Positions 1 to 9,611 of a stretch of DNA of 27,936 nucleotides are shown in pieces; position 1 is the first letter of the stretch, and every line of letters starts with the position of its first letter. Under the pieces are notes generated by a model. That model saw only the letters and a program-made list of their open reading frames with translations. It did no database searches and was not told the DNA's origin. Source of the stretch: Oligoflexia bacterium (lineage in GTDB: Bacteria; Bdellovibrionota; UBA1018; CAIMNF01). The DNA lies in the NCBI GenBank assembly GCA_903858975.1, contig CAIOKW010000031.1:1-27936 (forward strand), read 5' to 3'. A program made the position numbers and the translations under genes.

Positions 1-3000
1 CCATTCAAGCCGGAATGGGAGCTCAAAGAGATGTGGAGTTTCCAGCGGGATCCGGTACCGGTTGGCTGAAACACAACTCCCACTGTGAAACCGATGGCTC
101 AGCAATTCCAAGCGTTGGTCCTACTGTTTTTTATCAGAGAATTTTATCGAAAAAAGACAGTCCCTGGAGCTGCGCATTTCGCGTTTTTGATCCTGATATC
201 GATGATGATCCAAATGGCGCCCCCGATACTTTTTACTTCGGTGTAAACGCTGACTTATCTACCCGTGTCTTCATGGGGGCATCGCTCCTTTCTATTAACC
301 CTAACGCATTTCCAGTTCCCACTCCGGGATTTGATGTGGCTCCTACTTTTATTTGGCCCCCCCTTGATCCCTACACCATAGATAACCCCAAACTCATCAA
401 AGCCCTCACTGAAACTCTGGACTGCCCCGGTCACCGCCGCTGCGGAATCGGACTCACCCAAGTCGTAATCGATAATGCTGTAAAGCAAGCTGCTGAAAAA
501 TTGGCGGAACAAACCTTCACTTATGGGATTACGATTTTTGATCGCCCCCTCAATGGCCAGTCTAATTCCTACCAACTTTCTCGAAAGGTTCAATTTGAAC
601 CGAACCCGCCCCTTCTCGTAAATTACGCCACTCCGAGTCCAAGCCCATTTGCTGCGCCATTCAATGATCCCGCTTATTTGGATCTTAGCATCGGTCAAAC
701 CACCAATACACTTACTGGTGAATTGATCCATACTCGTACGGATACCTATGTAAATGAGATTTTTTATGCAGCGAAGCCCTACAACACCCCAGCTCCAGGT
801 GCGACTCCTGATCCAAGCATTGTTGGATTTGATCTTTCACTCCTCGACAATTCAAGCACTGGAGGAACAAACCGCGCAGTATTTTCACTGAAAGACATCA
901 ACGGCGTTCCTTACTCAATGAGCCCTTACTTCACGCGTCCTCATGCACTTTGCGATAGCAGCACGCCCGTAGATAACGGCACTCATTGCTTAGGTGGATT
1001 TGGCCTTACCTTTTCTGCTGGATCGATCGATCCTGATCCAGGAAATGGAAGCGCTGGAAACCTCGTAATCCTCAGTAACTCACTTCGAATGTTTGATAGT
1101 TCGATGTTTGACCATCCCCATGAATATGACAACGCCTGTAGCTTAAGTGAAAACAATGTGGGATTTGATCCTCCCCTCAGCGGCACGCCACGCCCTGATG
1201 GAAAGCATTTCATTACCTGGGACCAAAGGAGCATCACTGGTGGTTACGGAGGGAATATAACCGCTTTTGCAAAAAACTTAGTCGGCAACGCAGTTCCAGC
1301 GACCTATACTTGGTCATTTGCCACTCCATCCCCAGCCCCAGCGGCCCGAGCGGCTGGAGGCGCTTGGGTATTTGAAATCGATGCAATCGATTATGACAAC
1401 GTTAATTTGAACTCAAGCGAACCTTCTGACCCCATCTATTTGTCGTTCGAAACAGATATTTCGAATGGTAGTTATATTCGATACTGTAACCCAGTTACTC
1501 CGAATCAAGATTCAAGGCGTGGCTACACTTATTCTAATACCAGCACTAATCCTGCAACTAACAATGCGAAAGACCCCGACACCTGTCTCAGCTGGGATTC
1601 AACGCCGCCAAGCCAAATGCAGCCTATGTTTGTTTACTATCAAGGGAAGGATGATGTGACCTCCCAGAAAGTTACTCGAAAGCTGGTCTACCATCGACTC
1701 AGAGTAATGTGGACCCCAAAAGACCAGGGCTATAGCAATAAAAATGATGATTTAGATCCTCCCGGACTGATTCGAAATCTCATTAAAAATCTTAAAATCA
1801 GTGGGAACGTCTATAAGTATTCGTCAATTCAGAATGATCGAACTCGCGATAAAACAGAGCCCTTCATTGACCCCGTTACTTTTCAAAAATCCACTTTACC
1901 TTTATACGCTGAACGTAAAGAGATGAAGCCTTGCCTTACGGGCATCACGAATAATACTCAAACTAAACTCACCTACGAGAACGCCAGCGCAAAGCCAAAG
2001 GTTGCATTCTCTGTAATTGACCCCAATCGTGTTTTAGGCGTGGATGGCGCGCTTACCGGGAGCACCGAAGCAGAGTTCTCTTTGGTGAAGAGCACGACCC
2101 TGGATGACCTTGAGTTACTCAAATTCATTCCCTATACGATTGATTGTACAACCCCAGAGACTCGCAACCTTTCATTTTTCGGGATAAATTACAAATGGAA
2201 CGCCCCCTGGAAAGCAAATGCAAGTGTAAGTTCGTATGATGTTTTTTATAAACCTCATAATGGTTTACCGTTTAGCCAGCCCCCCGGTGGGTCCTGGAGC
2301 CAAATCACTGGACTCACCTCCAATCAGCAATTGATTAGAAATCTTCCTGCTTATCAAAGTTTTGATCTTGCAAATATTGCGTACTTTTCAGACGGTTCAC
2401 AGCTCGTATCACCCGTCATTTCCATTTCGGCTAACGTGACCCCAACTCCCGTGCCTAACGCAACCCCAGCAGTCGCCAACCTACCCGCGGTTTGGTACAG
2501 CTCACAAACGGATGCTTCTCAACCGAAAATTCGATTTAAAAGTAGCTGGGCTGATACGGCCGGAATGTGCGTTCAACATCTTTTTACTCCAGCCTTGGAT
2601 GCGGCAAATATTCCGTTCAATGCGGTTTGGAAAATCAGTCGTACGGACATGACGGATACGTCTGCTATCCTTTTAAATTCGGCAGACTTCCAAACCTGTA
2701 CTGGATATCCCGGCTACGTAATGCTTCCCAATCAGAAACATCTTTTATTTGGAGTAAAAAACCTCCTCACTTGCCAGCACGCCCTGAACTCTACCTTCGC
2801 GATTGCGAGCGGACTTCAAGCAAAGGTTGCCTTCATCATAGATCCCACTTCGACATTTATGGGTGGACTCAATTCACCTGTGCCAGACGTGAGTACGTAT
2901 CGAATAGATTGGTTTCCAAGCATTTATCAGGCTAACTTTGGACCGGGAACCACATCCACTCCAGATCCTAATTCTAAGAGTGAACTCGTATTTAACGTGA

Positions 3001-6000
3001 GTGCAATTAACACATTCAAGTATGATACAGACTCGTTACCTACATCGGGCACCTATGGAAGAACCACTTTTGTAGGTTTTGCTACTGACATCAATGGTAA
3101 CGCCATTCCAGGCTATAGCAATAGCCCAAGCACTGCCGTGACGGCGGATGCACTCATTAAGTACACCGGTGCGACACCGACTCCAGTTCCGGTAACGACT
3201 CCAAATCTTTTCGACTATGCAATTCGCGTGGGGGATACCGACTCACAACCCGTCTCCATAGCCATTACCGCTCCGACCCCAGATGTGAGTGCGATTCCTG
3301 CTCCGCAATCTTTTTATCGGATTAAAAATGAATCAACGATGCAAATCTTTTCTTGGGCACCCATTGACCCCATTTCTACGGGCGCCCCCCTTCCCACTGC
3401 AACACCGAGCATTGTCCAGTTTCCTTTTAAGGCGACCGATATCCTCACTTCGATGCAGGCTACTAACGTTGAGAACGATCCCTATGATGTCATGTCCTTC
3501 GCCCTCGCATCTCCTACACCCATGATTACACCCACTCCTGTGGCGACTCCCTACCTTACAAAATTTGGAACGCGGACGAATTGCACTGATTTTCCAACGG
3601 CTGTTGCAGCCTCGGGCACAATCCCAGCGATTCCGGCTTATCCGGACGCGAGCCGACTCACTCAAGATCAACTGAAAGATTTCAAGCAATGCACAATGAA
3701 TTGGTCGAACTATGGAAAGGATGGGGGACAGAAGTTTGTTTATAACCTCTGGGTTCAAGATAATCCGAGCAGTAATCCGAATGCGACTCCCACCGCGACT
3801 CCGGGGTACGGAGGCGGGCTTAACATTGGGGCAACTTACATGACTAATGGCCCAGTCACGAAGTTCACCGTGGAGCTTTACAGTCTTGAAGTCAATAAAG
3901 CTCCATTCTTCACCTCGAATGCGACGTCAACCACTCCCCTGAGTAATCAGTATGGTGTGACCGGAAGTGCTTGGTCGAACGTTTTTCCCGCAAGCGGAGG
4001 TTTAAAACCTGCTTGCAGTGGTACAGTGGCTAATAAATTTATTTGCCCCACAGCAACTCCGACAAAACAGGTTTTAAATGGTGATAGCAGCATCAAAACC
4101 AATGGCGATATTCTTTGGAATAGTGGAACGCCAGTGCCCTTAATTGAAGGCACTAATCAATCTTTCTCAATCTTCGTTAAGGACCGCGCCAATCTTGATA
4201 AGCTTCGCACGCTCTCTGTTGTGACCCCTCCAACCCAGGTCCTGATTGCGGATGGCCCACACGCGGGGACCCTGTATTCTGTGGATTCTTTCGTAAATAG
4301 TAAGATCAACTGGAAACCGGTAGCAACACCTTCTCCAGACCCACTCGACTCTACTAAACAAATTGGTACTCTCACCATTACTTTTGATTGGACGCCATCA
4401 GATACTGAAGCACACTACCTTTCCAATCAGGGCGGATTTTTAATTCCGATTACGGTAACGGATCAAGCCTCTGATCCTTCAAATGGGGAGACCGGGTTTC
4501 CGAAGAGTTTTATTTCAGATGCCATTAAAAGTACGATCTGGGTCTGGTGCACTTTAGATGTAGTCAATAAAACTCCAACCCTGGTGATGCAAGACTCCTT
4601 AGGAAATAAAGGCGCAATATTTAGTGCCCAAGCGGGATCCACTTCCCCGCTCGTGATCACCGCTTCTGTCCAAGATTTTGATACCGCTCGCTGGGATGAT
4701 GGAACGAGCACCGAACAACAGTTATCTTTTAACTTAAATTTCCCCGCACTTCCTTCATTTGTTACCGTTCTTAGCACTTCTGCCGTCACCAAAGTTCCAG
4801 CCTCTGGAACGGCAGCGGCCTACTTGACTCAAAGTAAGCAAATCAAAGTGAATCCTCAGACTTCAGATATGGCGAACAGCCCGTACTCGCTCAGCGTTAC
4901 TTCAGATGATCCGGGTGATACGTCCATCGGACGCGCACAAAACCCAGACGCCAGCGTCCCCTACCCTCGTGCAAAATCCCAAAATGGCCTTTTAGGATTT
5001 ACACTGAACGTTACAGGAAAGCCTTCGTTTAACTCTCCTCCGATTGCTGATACTTCTGCCGCTCCTCCATCGGGGGCTCGCGTTTTGTTAAACAACCTGG
5101 CCACCGCTGCACCAACACCGAACTACGCCAAAGTGAGCGGCTTCCCAGTGATTCCGTTTTATTATCCAATGTCCGTTTCGATCAGTAGGCCATCGGAACG
5201 AACTGCCGCCAATTCGACCAAGAATTTTTTTATGGGTATTATCGTGAAAGGCCCGACCCCTACACCGGCTCCGACCTATAAATCGCTTCCACTTGCAAAC
5301 GTGAAAGATGGGGCTGGTTTTTACGTCAATGAAAACTACATTTTAAAGGCTGGTAACAGTACCTTTGGCGCGAGCAATTCAAACGAAAGTCGAATGATCA
5401 ATCTCGGTGCCATAGTCGACTCGGGAAATTGTAGTAGCGTAAGAAATCGAATCGATACCACAACGGCCACCCAATACACTTTGTATCGAATTAAAGAGAG
5501 CGTTGGCACGACGGGCACACCGGACTATTGCAACGTCAACGCAAGCAATGCCGACAAGAACCTTGCGACCGTAAGCTTCATCCATACCGTTTATGCAAAT
5601 GCTCCGAGCTTGCCAAGCATTACATCCACTCAGATTGATCGGTATTCTCCGGGCGTTATCTCAGGAGCTGCTGCCCTGACGGCCTCCAAGGTCAATCAAG
5701 AATACCAAGATTTTAGCAAGCGCTGTACCTACTGTCAGGGGATTAATCCGACCAATAATGGGACCCTCACCCTAAGCTCCGGAGCGATTACCGCATTCAA
5801 CGTAGGTGGCGCACTGACCTATCAGACCACAACCAGTCAGCAAATGAGCTTCACCGTGAATGCTGCCAATCAAATCACAAAAGAGTTTCAAGACACCAAT
5901 CCAAATCTGGCGCCCGTTGCTAGCAGGAAATTGGAAGTTACGGCACTGAAGGGCGAAAAGCTTTTCTTTAAGGCAAATCTCTCCACCACTCCTGCAGCAT

Positions 6001-7601
6001 CAGGCCCGCGCCTTCAAGCGAGATGGTATGTGAACGGGTGCCTCGTGGATAATAGGGCAATTGAGTCCAACTATGCGGCCTATTCCATGATGGTCCCAAA
6101 TGCCGGCTCTGGGGTAAATAATGATTGCTCCGGGCAGTATGATCGAGGCGATGCAAACTCAGATGATCTCGGCATGATTCGAGTACGTCTTGCGATTGTA
6201 AATGATACCGAAGCTTTCGGAACAAACTCAGACGGAAGCACTGTGGGATATGCATTCAACGTAAAAATCATTAACACCTCTCCATTCATTCAACTTACTA
6301 CCAACAACTTAAGAGCATCTCCGATCCCGAACCTTTCAACGAGCTCAGTGAAGTTTCTACTCCCATTCTCTGGTAACGGTAAAAATCTTTTCGCCCTGAC
6401 TGATCGCGCGGGCTCTTCAACCACGGTTCGCATTCGTGAATTCGACAAATCTGGTGGCTTGAATGCTGCTGGACTCGCATCAAACTTAGGGTGTACCGGT
6501 TTTGGAGCGGATGCAAACTGGATGGGAATTGCACCAAACTCCTCGAACTTAAGTGTTGCAATCGGTACCGGATTTGCAGGCAATGGATCTAGCCTTTCAA
6601 GTGCGTATCCCGTGTCAGCTCCAAGCCTCAGCATTTACGGGAATAAGAATAATACCTGCTTTAATTCGTCGATCCCTTATAGCAACGGTTCTCCCATCAA
6701 TGCGGCGGCCAGCAATACCGGATCCATTCAAGCGGCTGGATCCACTTTGGCGTACTCCTCAAGCGTCGCGAGCTCTAGAGGTGCGGCGGTTTGGAATTCA
6801 GGAAGCACCTCGTATTTGATTGACGGAAATAATTCCAGCAGTAGCTTTTGGGATACCTCGTATCCAATTTATGGAATTTCTGGATTTGCGACTCAAATCT
6901 ACACCAGCATGCCTGCAGCATTTAGCAGTTATTCGAATAATATCGTCCAGAAAAACATTGTTGCCGGAAACATGCTCGTCCAATTTGTGGGTCTGGATCC
7001 GAGCAAAAGTACAAACTCTCGCGGTTTTGTCTTGATCAGTGACCTATCAACGAGCGGCCGCACTGTGTCCGCAAGCAATACTCGCTCGATTGAGTTCGGT
7101 GATACAGGTGCGGCCGGCAATTCACTCTGCAGTTATGCGGATGGAAGCACAAATCCAAATACGGTTTATCCGATCGATGGAGTTTATGAGCCGCTCTCTC
7201 AAACGCTTTTCGTTTTAGCGACCGATACTAATTCATCTTCCGTCGGACGCCTTTATGAAATTACGAACCTCAGCACTACGCCGAGTTGTCGGTTTATTTC
7301 GAGCGCTTTGGCCGCTCCCTCTAAGAAAAACTCAGAACATAATACCTCACTCAACAAACTCGTCATTGATAGCAACAATGGGCTCCTTTGGGGCGCCATT
7401 AGCCCAGGGGGTATGGGCGTCGGCCAGCTCTTTTCTTATGACTTTATCTCTAAGAGGGATCCAGCGTCGTCAATAGTTAACCTCTCTTTTTCACCGCATT
7501 CCATTATTCTTTCTCCGAGCATTAATGCGGTCCATGTTTTTAGTAACATCTACAATGGCACCAATCCATCGCTCATACCAACTCTTTACAGAGTCTGGTA
7601 A
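1..7601 (+). CDS. Giant secreted/surface protein with Ig/cadherin-like modules and a beta-rich C-terminal region (5' partial)
   Basis: The reading frame is open to the left edge, with no stop before the first internal ATG at 15 and no signal peptide, so the true start lies upstream; at least 2532 codons are present. I recognise no single family. Residue numbers here count from the ATG at 15. The protein is rich in Ser, Thr, Asn and Pro and has about 29 scattered cysteines, which suits an exported protein. Module boundaries typical of cadherin/Ig-like folds (an N-K-x-P or similar motif after a beta strand) occur near residues 1294, 1518, 1670 and 2085. Short Thr-Pro/Ser-Pro runs interrupt residues 200-1760 but not the C-terminal third. 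The last 440 residues are Ser/Asn/Gly-rich with repeating hydrophobic beta strands, compatible with a beta-propeller or beta-helix, and end in YRVW. The stop is 18 bp before the next gene, which opens a flagellar-type motor cassette. An adhesin or motor-driven surface structure is inference. Confidence 0.8.
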   Translation, partial: IQAGMGAQRDVEFPAGSGTGWLKHNSHCETDGSAIPSVGPTVFYQRILSKKDSPWSCAFRVFDPDIDDDPNGAPDTFYFGVNADLSTRVFMGASLLSINPNAFPVPTPGFDVAPTFIWPPLDPYTIDNPKLIKALTETLDCPGHRRCGIGLTQVVIDNAVKQAAEKLAEQTFTYGITIFDRPLNGQSNSYQLSRKVQFEPNPPLLVNYATPSPSPFAAPFNDPAYLDLSIGQTTNTLTGELIHTRTDTYVNEIFYAAKPYNTPAPGATPDPSIVGFDLSLLDNSSTGGTNRAVFSLKDINGVPYSMSPYFTRPHALCDSSTPVDNGTHCLGGFGLTFSAGSIDPDPGNGSAGNLVILSNSLRMFDSSMFDHPHEYDNACSLSENNVGFDPPLSGTPRPDGKHFITWDQRSITGGYGGNITAFAKNLVGNAVPATYTWSFATPSPAPAARAAGGAWVFEIDAIDYDNVNLNSSEPSDPIYLSFETDISNGSYIRYCNPVTPNQDSRRGYTYSNTSTNPATNNAKDPDTCLSWDSTPPSQMQPMFVYYQGKDDVTSQKVTRKLVYHRLRVMWTPKDQGYSNKNDDLDPPGLIRNLIKNLKISGNVYKYSSIQNDRTRDKTEPFIDPVTFQKSTLPLYAERKEMKPCLTGITNNTQTKLTYENASAKPKVAFSVIDPNRVLGVDGALTGSTEAEFSLVKSTTLDDLELLKFIPYTIDCTTPETRNLSFFGINYKWNAPWKANASVSSYDVFYKPHNGLPFSQPPGGSWSQITGLTSNQQLIRNLPAYQSFDLANIAYFSDGSQLVSPVISISANVTPTPVPNATPAVANLPAVWYSSQTDASQPKIRFKSSWADTAGMCVQHLFTPALDAANIPFNAVWKISRTDMTDTSAILLNSADFQTCTGYPGYVMLPNQKHLLFGVKNLLTCQHALNSTFAIASGLQAKVAFIIDPTSTFMGGLNSPVPDVSTYRIDWFPSIYQANFGPGTTSTPDPNSKSELVFNVSAINTFKYDTDSLPTSGTYGRTTFVGFATDINGNAIPGYSNSPSTAVTADALIKYTGATPTPVPVTTPNLFDYAIRVGDTDSQPVSIAITAPTPDVSAIPAPQSFYRIKNESTMQIFSWAPIDPISTGAPLPTATPSIVQFPFKATDILTSMQATNVENDPYDVMSFALASPTPMITPTPVATPYLTKFGTRTNCTDFPTAVAASGTIPAIPAYPDASRLTQDQLKDFKQCTMNWSNYGKDGGQKFVYNLWVQDNPSSNPNATPTATPGYGGGLNIGATYMTNGPVTKFTVELYSLEVNKAPFFTSNATSTTPLSNQYGVTGSAWSNVFPASGGLKPACSGTVANKFICPTATPTKQVLNGDSSIKTNGDILWNSGTPVPLIEGTNQSFSIFVKDRANLDKLRTLSVVTPPTQVLIADGPHAGTLYSVDSFVNSKINWKPVATPSPDPLDSTKQIGTLTITFDWTPSDTEAHYLSNQGGFLIPITVTDQASDPSNGETGFPKSFISDAIKSTIWVWCTLDVVNKTPTLVMQDSLGNKGAIFSAQAGSTSPLVITASVQDFDTARWDDGTSTEQQLSFNLNFPALPSFVTVLSTSAVTKVPASGTAAAYLTQSKQIKVNPQTSDMANSPYSLSVTSDDPGDTSIGRAQNPDASVPYPRAKSQNGLLGFTLNVTGKPSFNSPPIADTSAAPPSGARVLLNNLATAAPTPNYAKVSGFPVIPFYYPMSVSISRPSERTAANSTKNFFMGIIVKGPTPTPAPTYKSLPLANVKDGAGFYVNENYILKAGNSTFGASNSNESRMINLGAIVDSGNCSSVRNRIDTTTATQYTLYRIKESVGTTGTPDYCNVNASNADKNLATVSFIHTVYANAPSLPSITSTQIDRYSPGVISGAAALTASKVNQEYQDFSKRCTYCQGINPTNNGTLTLSSGAITAFNVGGALTYQTTTSQQMSFTVNAANQITKEFQDTNPNLAPVASRKLEVTALKGEKLFFKANLSTTPAASGPRLQARWYVNGCLVDNRAIESNYAAYSMMVPNAGSGVNNDCSGQYDRGDANSDDLGMIRVRLAIVNDTEAFGTNSDGSTVGYAFNVKIINTSPFIQLTTNNLRASPIPNLSTSSVKFLLPFSGNGKNLFALTDRAGSSTTVRIREFDKSGGLNAAGLASNLGCTGFGADANWMGIAPNSSNLSVAIGTGFAGNGSSLSSAYPVSAPSLSIYGNKNNTCFNSSIPYSNGSPINAAASNTGSIQAAGSTLAYSSSVASSRGAAVWNSGSTSYLIDGNNSSSSFWDTSYPIYGISGFATQIYTSMPAAFSSYSNNIVQKNIVAGNMLVQFVGLDPSKSTNSRGFVLISDLSTSGRTVSASNTRSIEFGDTGAAGNSLCSYADGSTNPNTVYPIDGVYEPLSQTLFVLATDTNSSSVGRLYEITNLSTTPSCRFISSALAAPSKKNSEHNTSLNKLVIDSNNGLLWGAISPGGMGVGQLFSYDFISKRDPASSIVNLSFSPHSIILSPSINAVHVFSNIYNGTNPSLIPTLYRVW

Positions 7602-7613
7602 GGGGCCCATACT
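7585..7613 (+). promoter_or_regulatory. Candidate promoter of the motor cassette (leaderless)
   Basis: TTTACA (7585-7590) and CATACT (7608-7613) are separated by 17 bp. The predicted transcription start would be at or next to the ATG at 7620. The site sits across the last codons of the giant gene, so the motor cassette could be transcribed independently as well as by readthrough. It is called by eye from hexamer matches only. Confidence 0.4.
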
Positions 7614-7619
7614 GTTCTC

Positions 7620-8588
7620 ATGAAGGCTAAAAAGATCATTCTCGGCAGTACCCTTACCCTTGTACTCGCGAGCTCAGGTTTATTTATTTACTTGAGACAC
7701 AAACAAAAAATTGCTCAGAGCGAAAAAACCGTTGAACAGATTTTTAAGGAACGCTCTGATCTCTCCAAAACTTATCTCACCAACCCCCTAGCTCAATTCA
7801 TTCTTACTAAAAACTGGGATGCCCTTTCAACCCAGTACCAACCCGAGAAACAATCAGCACTCTTGAGCAACATTATTCGGGCCATCTTCATTCAAAATCG
7901 AATGGCTGAGTTTAGTCCGAAGGACCAAGAAAGACTTTTAGAGCTTCTTTTGAAGAGTTTCGAGGCTAACCCGAGTAAGCCGAGCCACGAAATGGGATTA
8001 ATGCTCACCCAAATGGAGCGACTTTTACCCCCCCCTCCGGGTTCTCCATCAGAAAAGAAACTCATGAGTTATTTAAGTGGCGAGAACCAGGACCTGCGAA
8101 TCCTGGCGATCCGAAAGCTTGTGGCACAGGAATTAAACCCTAGACCCGAAGCCATTCAAGCCCTGGTAAAGCTAACCAAAGGAGGCTCTCAGCACATCTC
8201 ATCCTCAGAGATCATCACCCTGATTGATGAAATGCGGAACACCACAAAGAAAGGGGAGGTCTTAAAGCACCTCCTCAGTGGCTTTGACCAACTTCCGTCC
8301 GACATGAAGCCCCTTACCCTCGTGATCTTCTCTCGCAATATGAAGCTCAATCCAGACTCACTGAAAAAGGTGCGTGCAATTCTTGGCCAATATCTTAAAG
8401 CGTCAAAGATTCTAGAGAATGAGTGCGCCCTCCGCTCAATCTTACCCCTAAACGACTTCAAACCCTTCACACCCGAGGAAAAAGGCAAAATTGTCAATCT
8501 TTTGACCGCTATTCCGGAGGCCAATCGCACTCCCTTTGTGCGAGCTAAGTCTGAAGAAATCATTAAGATTTTCCAGCCCTCGATTTAA
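7620..8588 (+). CDS. Membrane-anchored all-helical (HEAT-like) protein, first gene of the motor cassette
   Basis: The 322-aa product has one N-terminal hydrophobic segment (about residues 5-25) after a Lys-rich start and before a basic stretch. There is no clear signal-peptidase site, so a signal anchor is likelier than a cleaved peptide. The rest is predicted helical. Paired amphipathic helices between about 45 and 315 resemble HEAT/ARM-type scaffolds, broken by a proline run at 137-140 encoded by an eight-C tract. I recognise no named family. It starts 18 bp after the giant gene and lies upstream of FliF-, FliG-, MotA- and MotB-like genes on the same strand, so a scaffold role for the motor is plausible but inferred. 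The only SD-like sequence (AAGGGG, 7600-7605) is unusually far (14 nt) from the ATG, and a leaderless transcript is possible. The topology of the helical part is undecided. Confidence 0.75.
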   Translation: MKAKKIILGSTLTLVLASSGLFIYLRHKQKIAQSEKTVEQIFKERSDLSKTYLTNPLAQFILTKNWDALSTQYQPEKQSALLSNIIRAIFIQNRMAEFSPKDQERLLELLLKSFEANPSKPSHEMGLMLTQMERLLPPPPGSPSEKKLMSYLSGENQDLRILAIRKLVAQELNPRPEAIQALVKLTKGGSQHISSSEIITLIDEMRNTTKKGEVLKHLLSGFDQLPSDMKPLTLVIFSRNMKLNPDSLKKVRAILGQYLKASKILENECALRSILPLNDFKPFTPEEKGKIVNLLTAIPEANRTPFVRAKSEEIIKIFQPSI

Positions 8589-8613
8589 ATTAAAGTTCCC
8601 TCTCGAGCACTCC

Positions 8614-8619
8614 GAGGAG
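8614..8619 (+). promoter_or_regulatory. Ribosome binding site that decides the start of the FliF-like gene
   Basis: GAGGAG lies 8 nt before the ATG at 8628. A possible GTG start at 8619 would fall on the last base of this SD, so ATG 8628 is preferred. Confidence 0.7.
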
Positions 8620-8627
8620 TGTCTAGG

Positions 8628-9611
8628 ATGGAAACACTCTATCGTTACTTAATGTTCTTAATGGTTCTGACGGCCGGCACACTCCAAGCGGAGTATGCGG
8701 GAGCGTCGGATTTGTACTCAGCGTCCGACGTTCAACACTTTGAACAGGCCTATGAGGATTGGACAGCACAGCTGGTGCGAGGACTTGACTCAAAACTCAA
8801 GTTCACGGTCATCACTCAAGTTCAGTTTAGCCAAAACCCAGAGAAGCTGGAAGCGTTCGAAGACGCAAGGGCCTCAAACCATCTCCCAGGATTACCGGAT
8901 GTGGCTGACCCTATTTATTCGAATCCTACCGATAGTCCGCTCTACACGCTTGCCGAAAAGAAGATCATCAAAATTTATTTTCAATCTCCGATCAGCGCAA
9001 ATGAAGAACGCGTGATCCGTGAAATCATCAACGTAAAATTGAAGCTTTCGAATAATGACTCTCTTCAAATCGAAAACACAGATGCACCCACTCCAAGCAC
9101 GAAGGGTACTCCGTTTTCAAAACGACGCGCCCTTGCAACGGCGTCTTTTTTATTGGGTGCGCTCCTCCTTTGTGGCGCCCTCTTTAAGCAAAAATTTAAC
9201 CTGAAGAAAATTAATCTTTTCAAAAAGGCGGCTCCAAAGAAGGAACTACCTATCACCGCTCTTGCCATTACGCCAGCCACCCAAATCATGAACGCAAAAG
9301 GAGCGACCCTGCGAGAGGCCGTCGCGAATGAAAAAGTAGAAGTCATTGCTAAAGCAAGTTTGAACGCGACTCGCGAATTCTCAAATCAAGTTTTAGGTGA
9401 AATGAGCCAAGAAAAATTTGATTTAGTGAATCAATGGATTGAGCGAAACAAAAAGAAGGTGAGCGCGAAAGATTCGAACTATTCACGCCTCCTGCTCGCC
9501 GCACGCCTACAACAGATCAATAACCGTTTAGTATTAAAATCAATCGAGTCCTACGGAGAGTTGCGCGCCATGAGGAAAAAGATCAATGAAGTTCGCGAGG
9601 TTTCACCATGA
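8628..9611 (+). CDS. FliF-like single-pass membrane protein (FliF C-terminal ring domain + TM + cytoplasmic tail)
   Basis: The 327-aa product starts at ATG 8628, chosen by its SD. It has a Sec-type signal peptide (about 1-26), a periplasmic domain (37-150), one TM helix (about 168-187) and a helical cytoplasmic tail to the end. The periplasmic domain is paralogous to that of the next gene. Both share an LPGLP motif, a beta segment ending before an E/D-rich helix, and a D-S-L/I beta strand, in the order seen in the C-terminal (RBM3-like) domain of flagellar FliF. The N-terminal TM and first two ring domains of FliF are absent. In the tail, residues 261-272 (KFDLVNQWIERN) resemble the FliF C-terminal motif that docks FliG-N. 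The gene overlaps the next by 4 nt (ATGA). I infer a motor-ring subunit partnering the FliF-FliG fusion. The family call rests on pattern matching without a profile search. Confidence 0.7.
   Translation: METLYRYLMFLMVLTAGTLQAEYAGASDLYSASDVQHFEQAYEDWTAQLVRGLDSKLKFTVITQVQFSQNPEKLEAFEDARASNHLPGLPDVADPIYSNPTDSPLYTLAEKKIIKIYFQSPISANEERVIREIINVKLKLSNNDSLQIENTDAPTPSTKGTPFSKRRALATASFLLGALLLCGALFKQKFNLKKINLFKKAAPKKELPITALAITPATQIMNAKGATLREAVANEKVEVIAKASLNATREFSNQVLGEMSQEKFDLVNQWIERNKKKVSAKDSNYSRLLLAARLQQINNRLVLKSIESYGELRAMRKKINEVREVSP

Noticed and set aside
1..8161. 10-mer CCATTCAAGC at 1, 6724 and 8152 as a possible uptake or regulatory repeat
   Set aside because: The flanks differ, the reading-frame context varies, and three copies with no pattern are likely chance. 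A genome-wide count would settle it.
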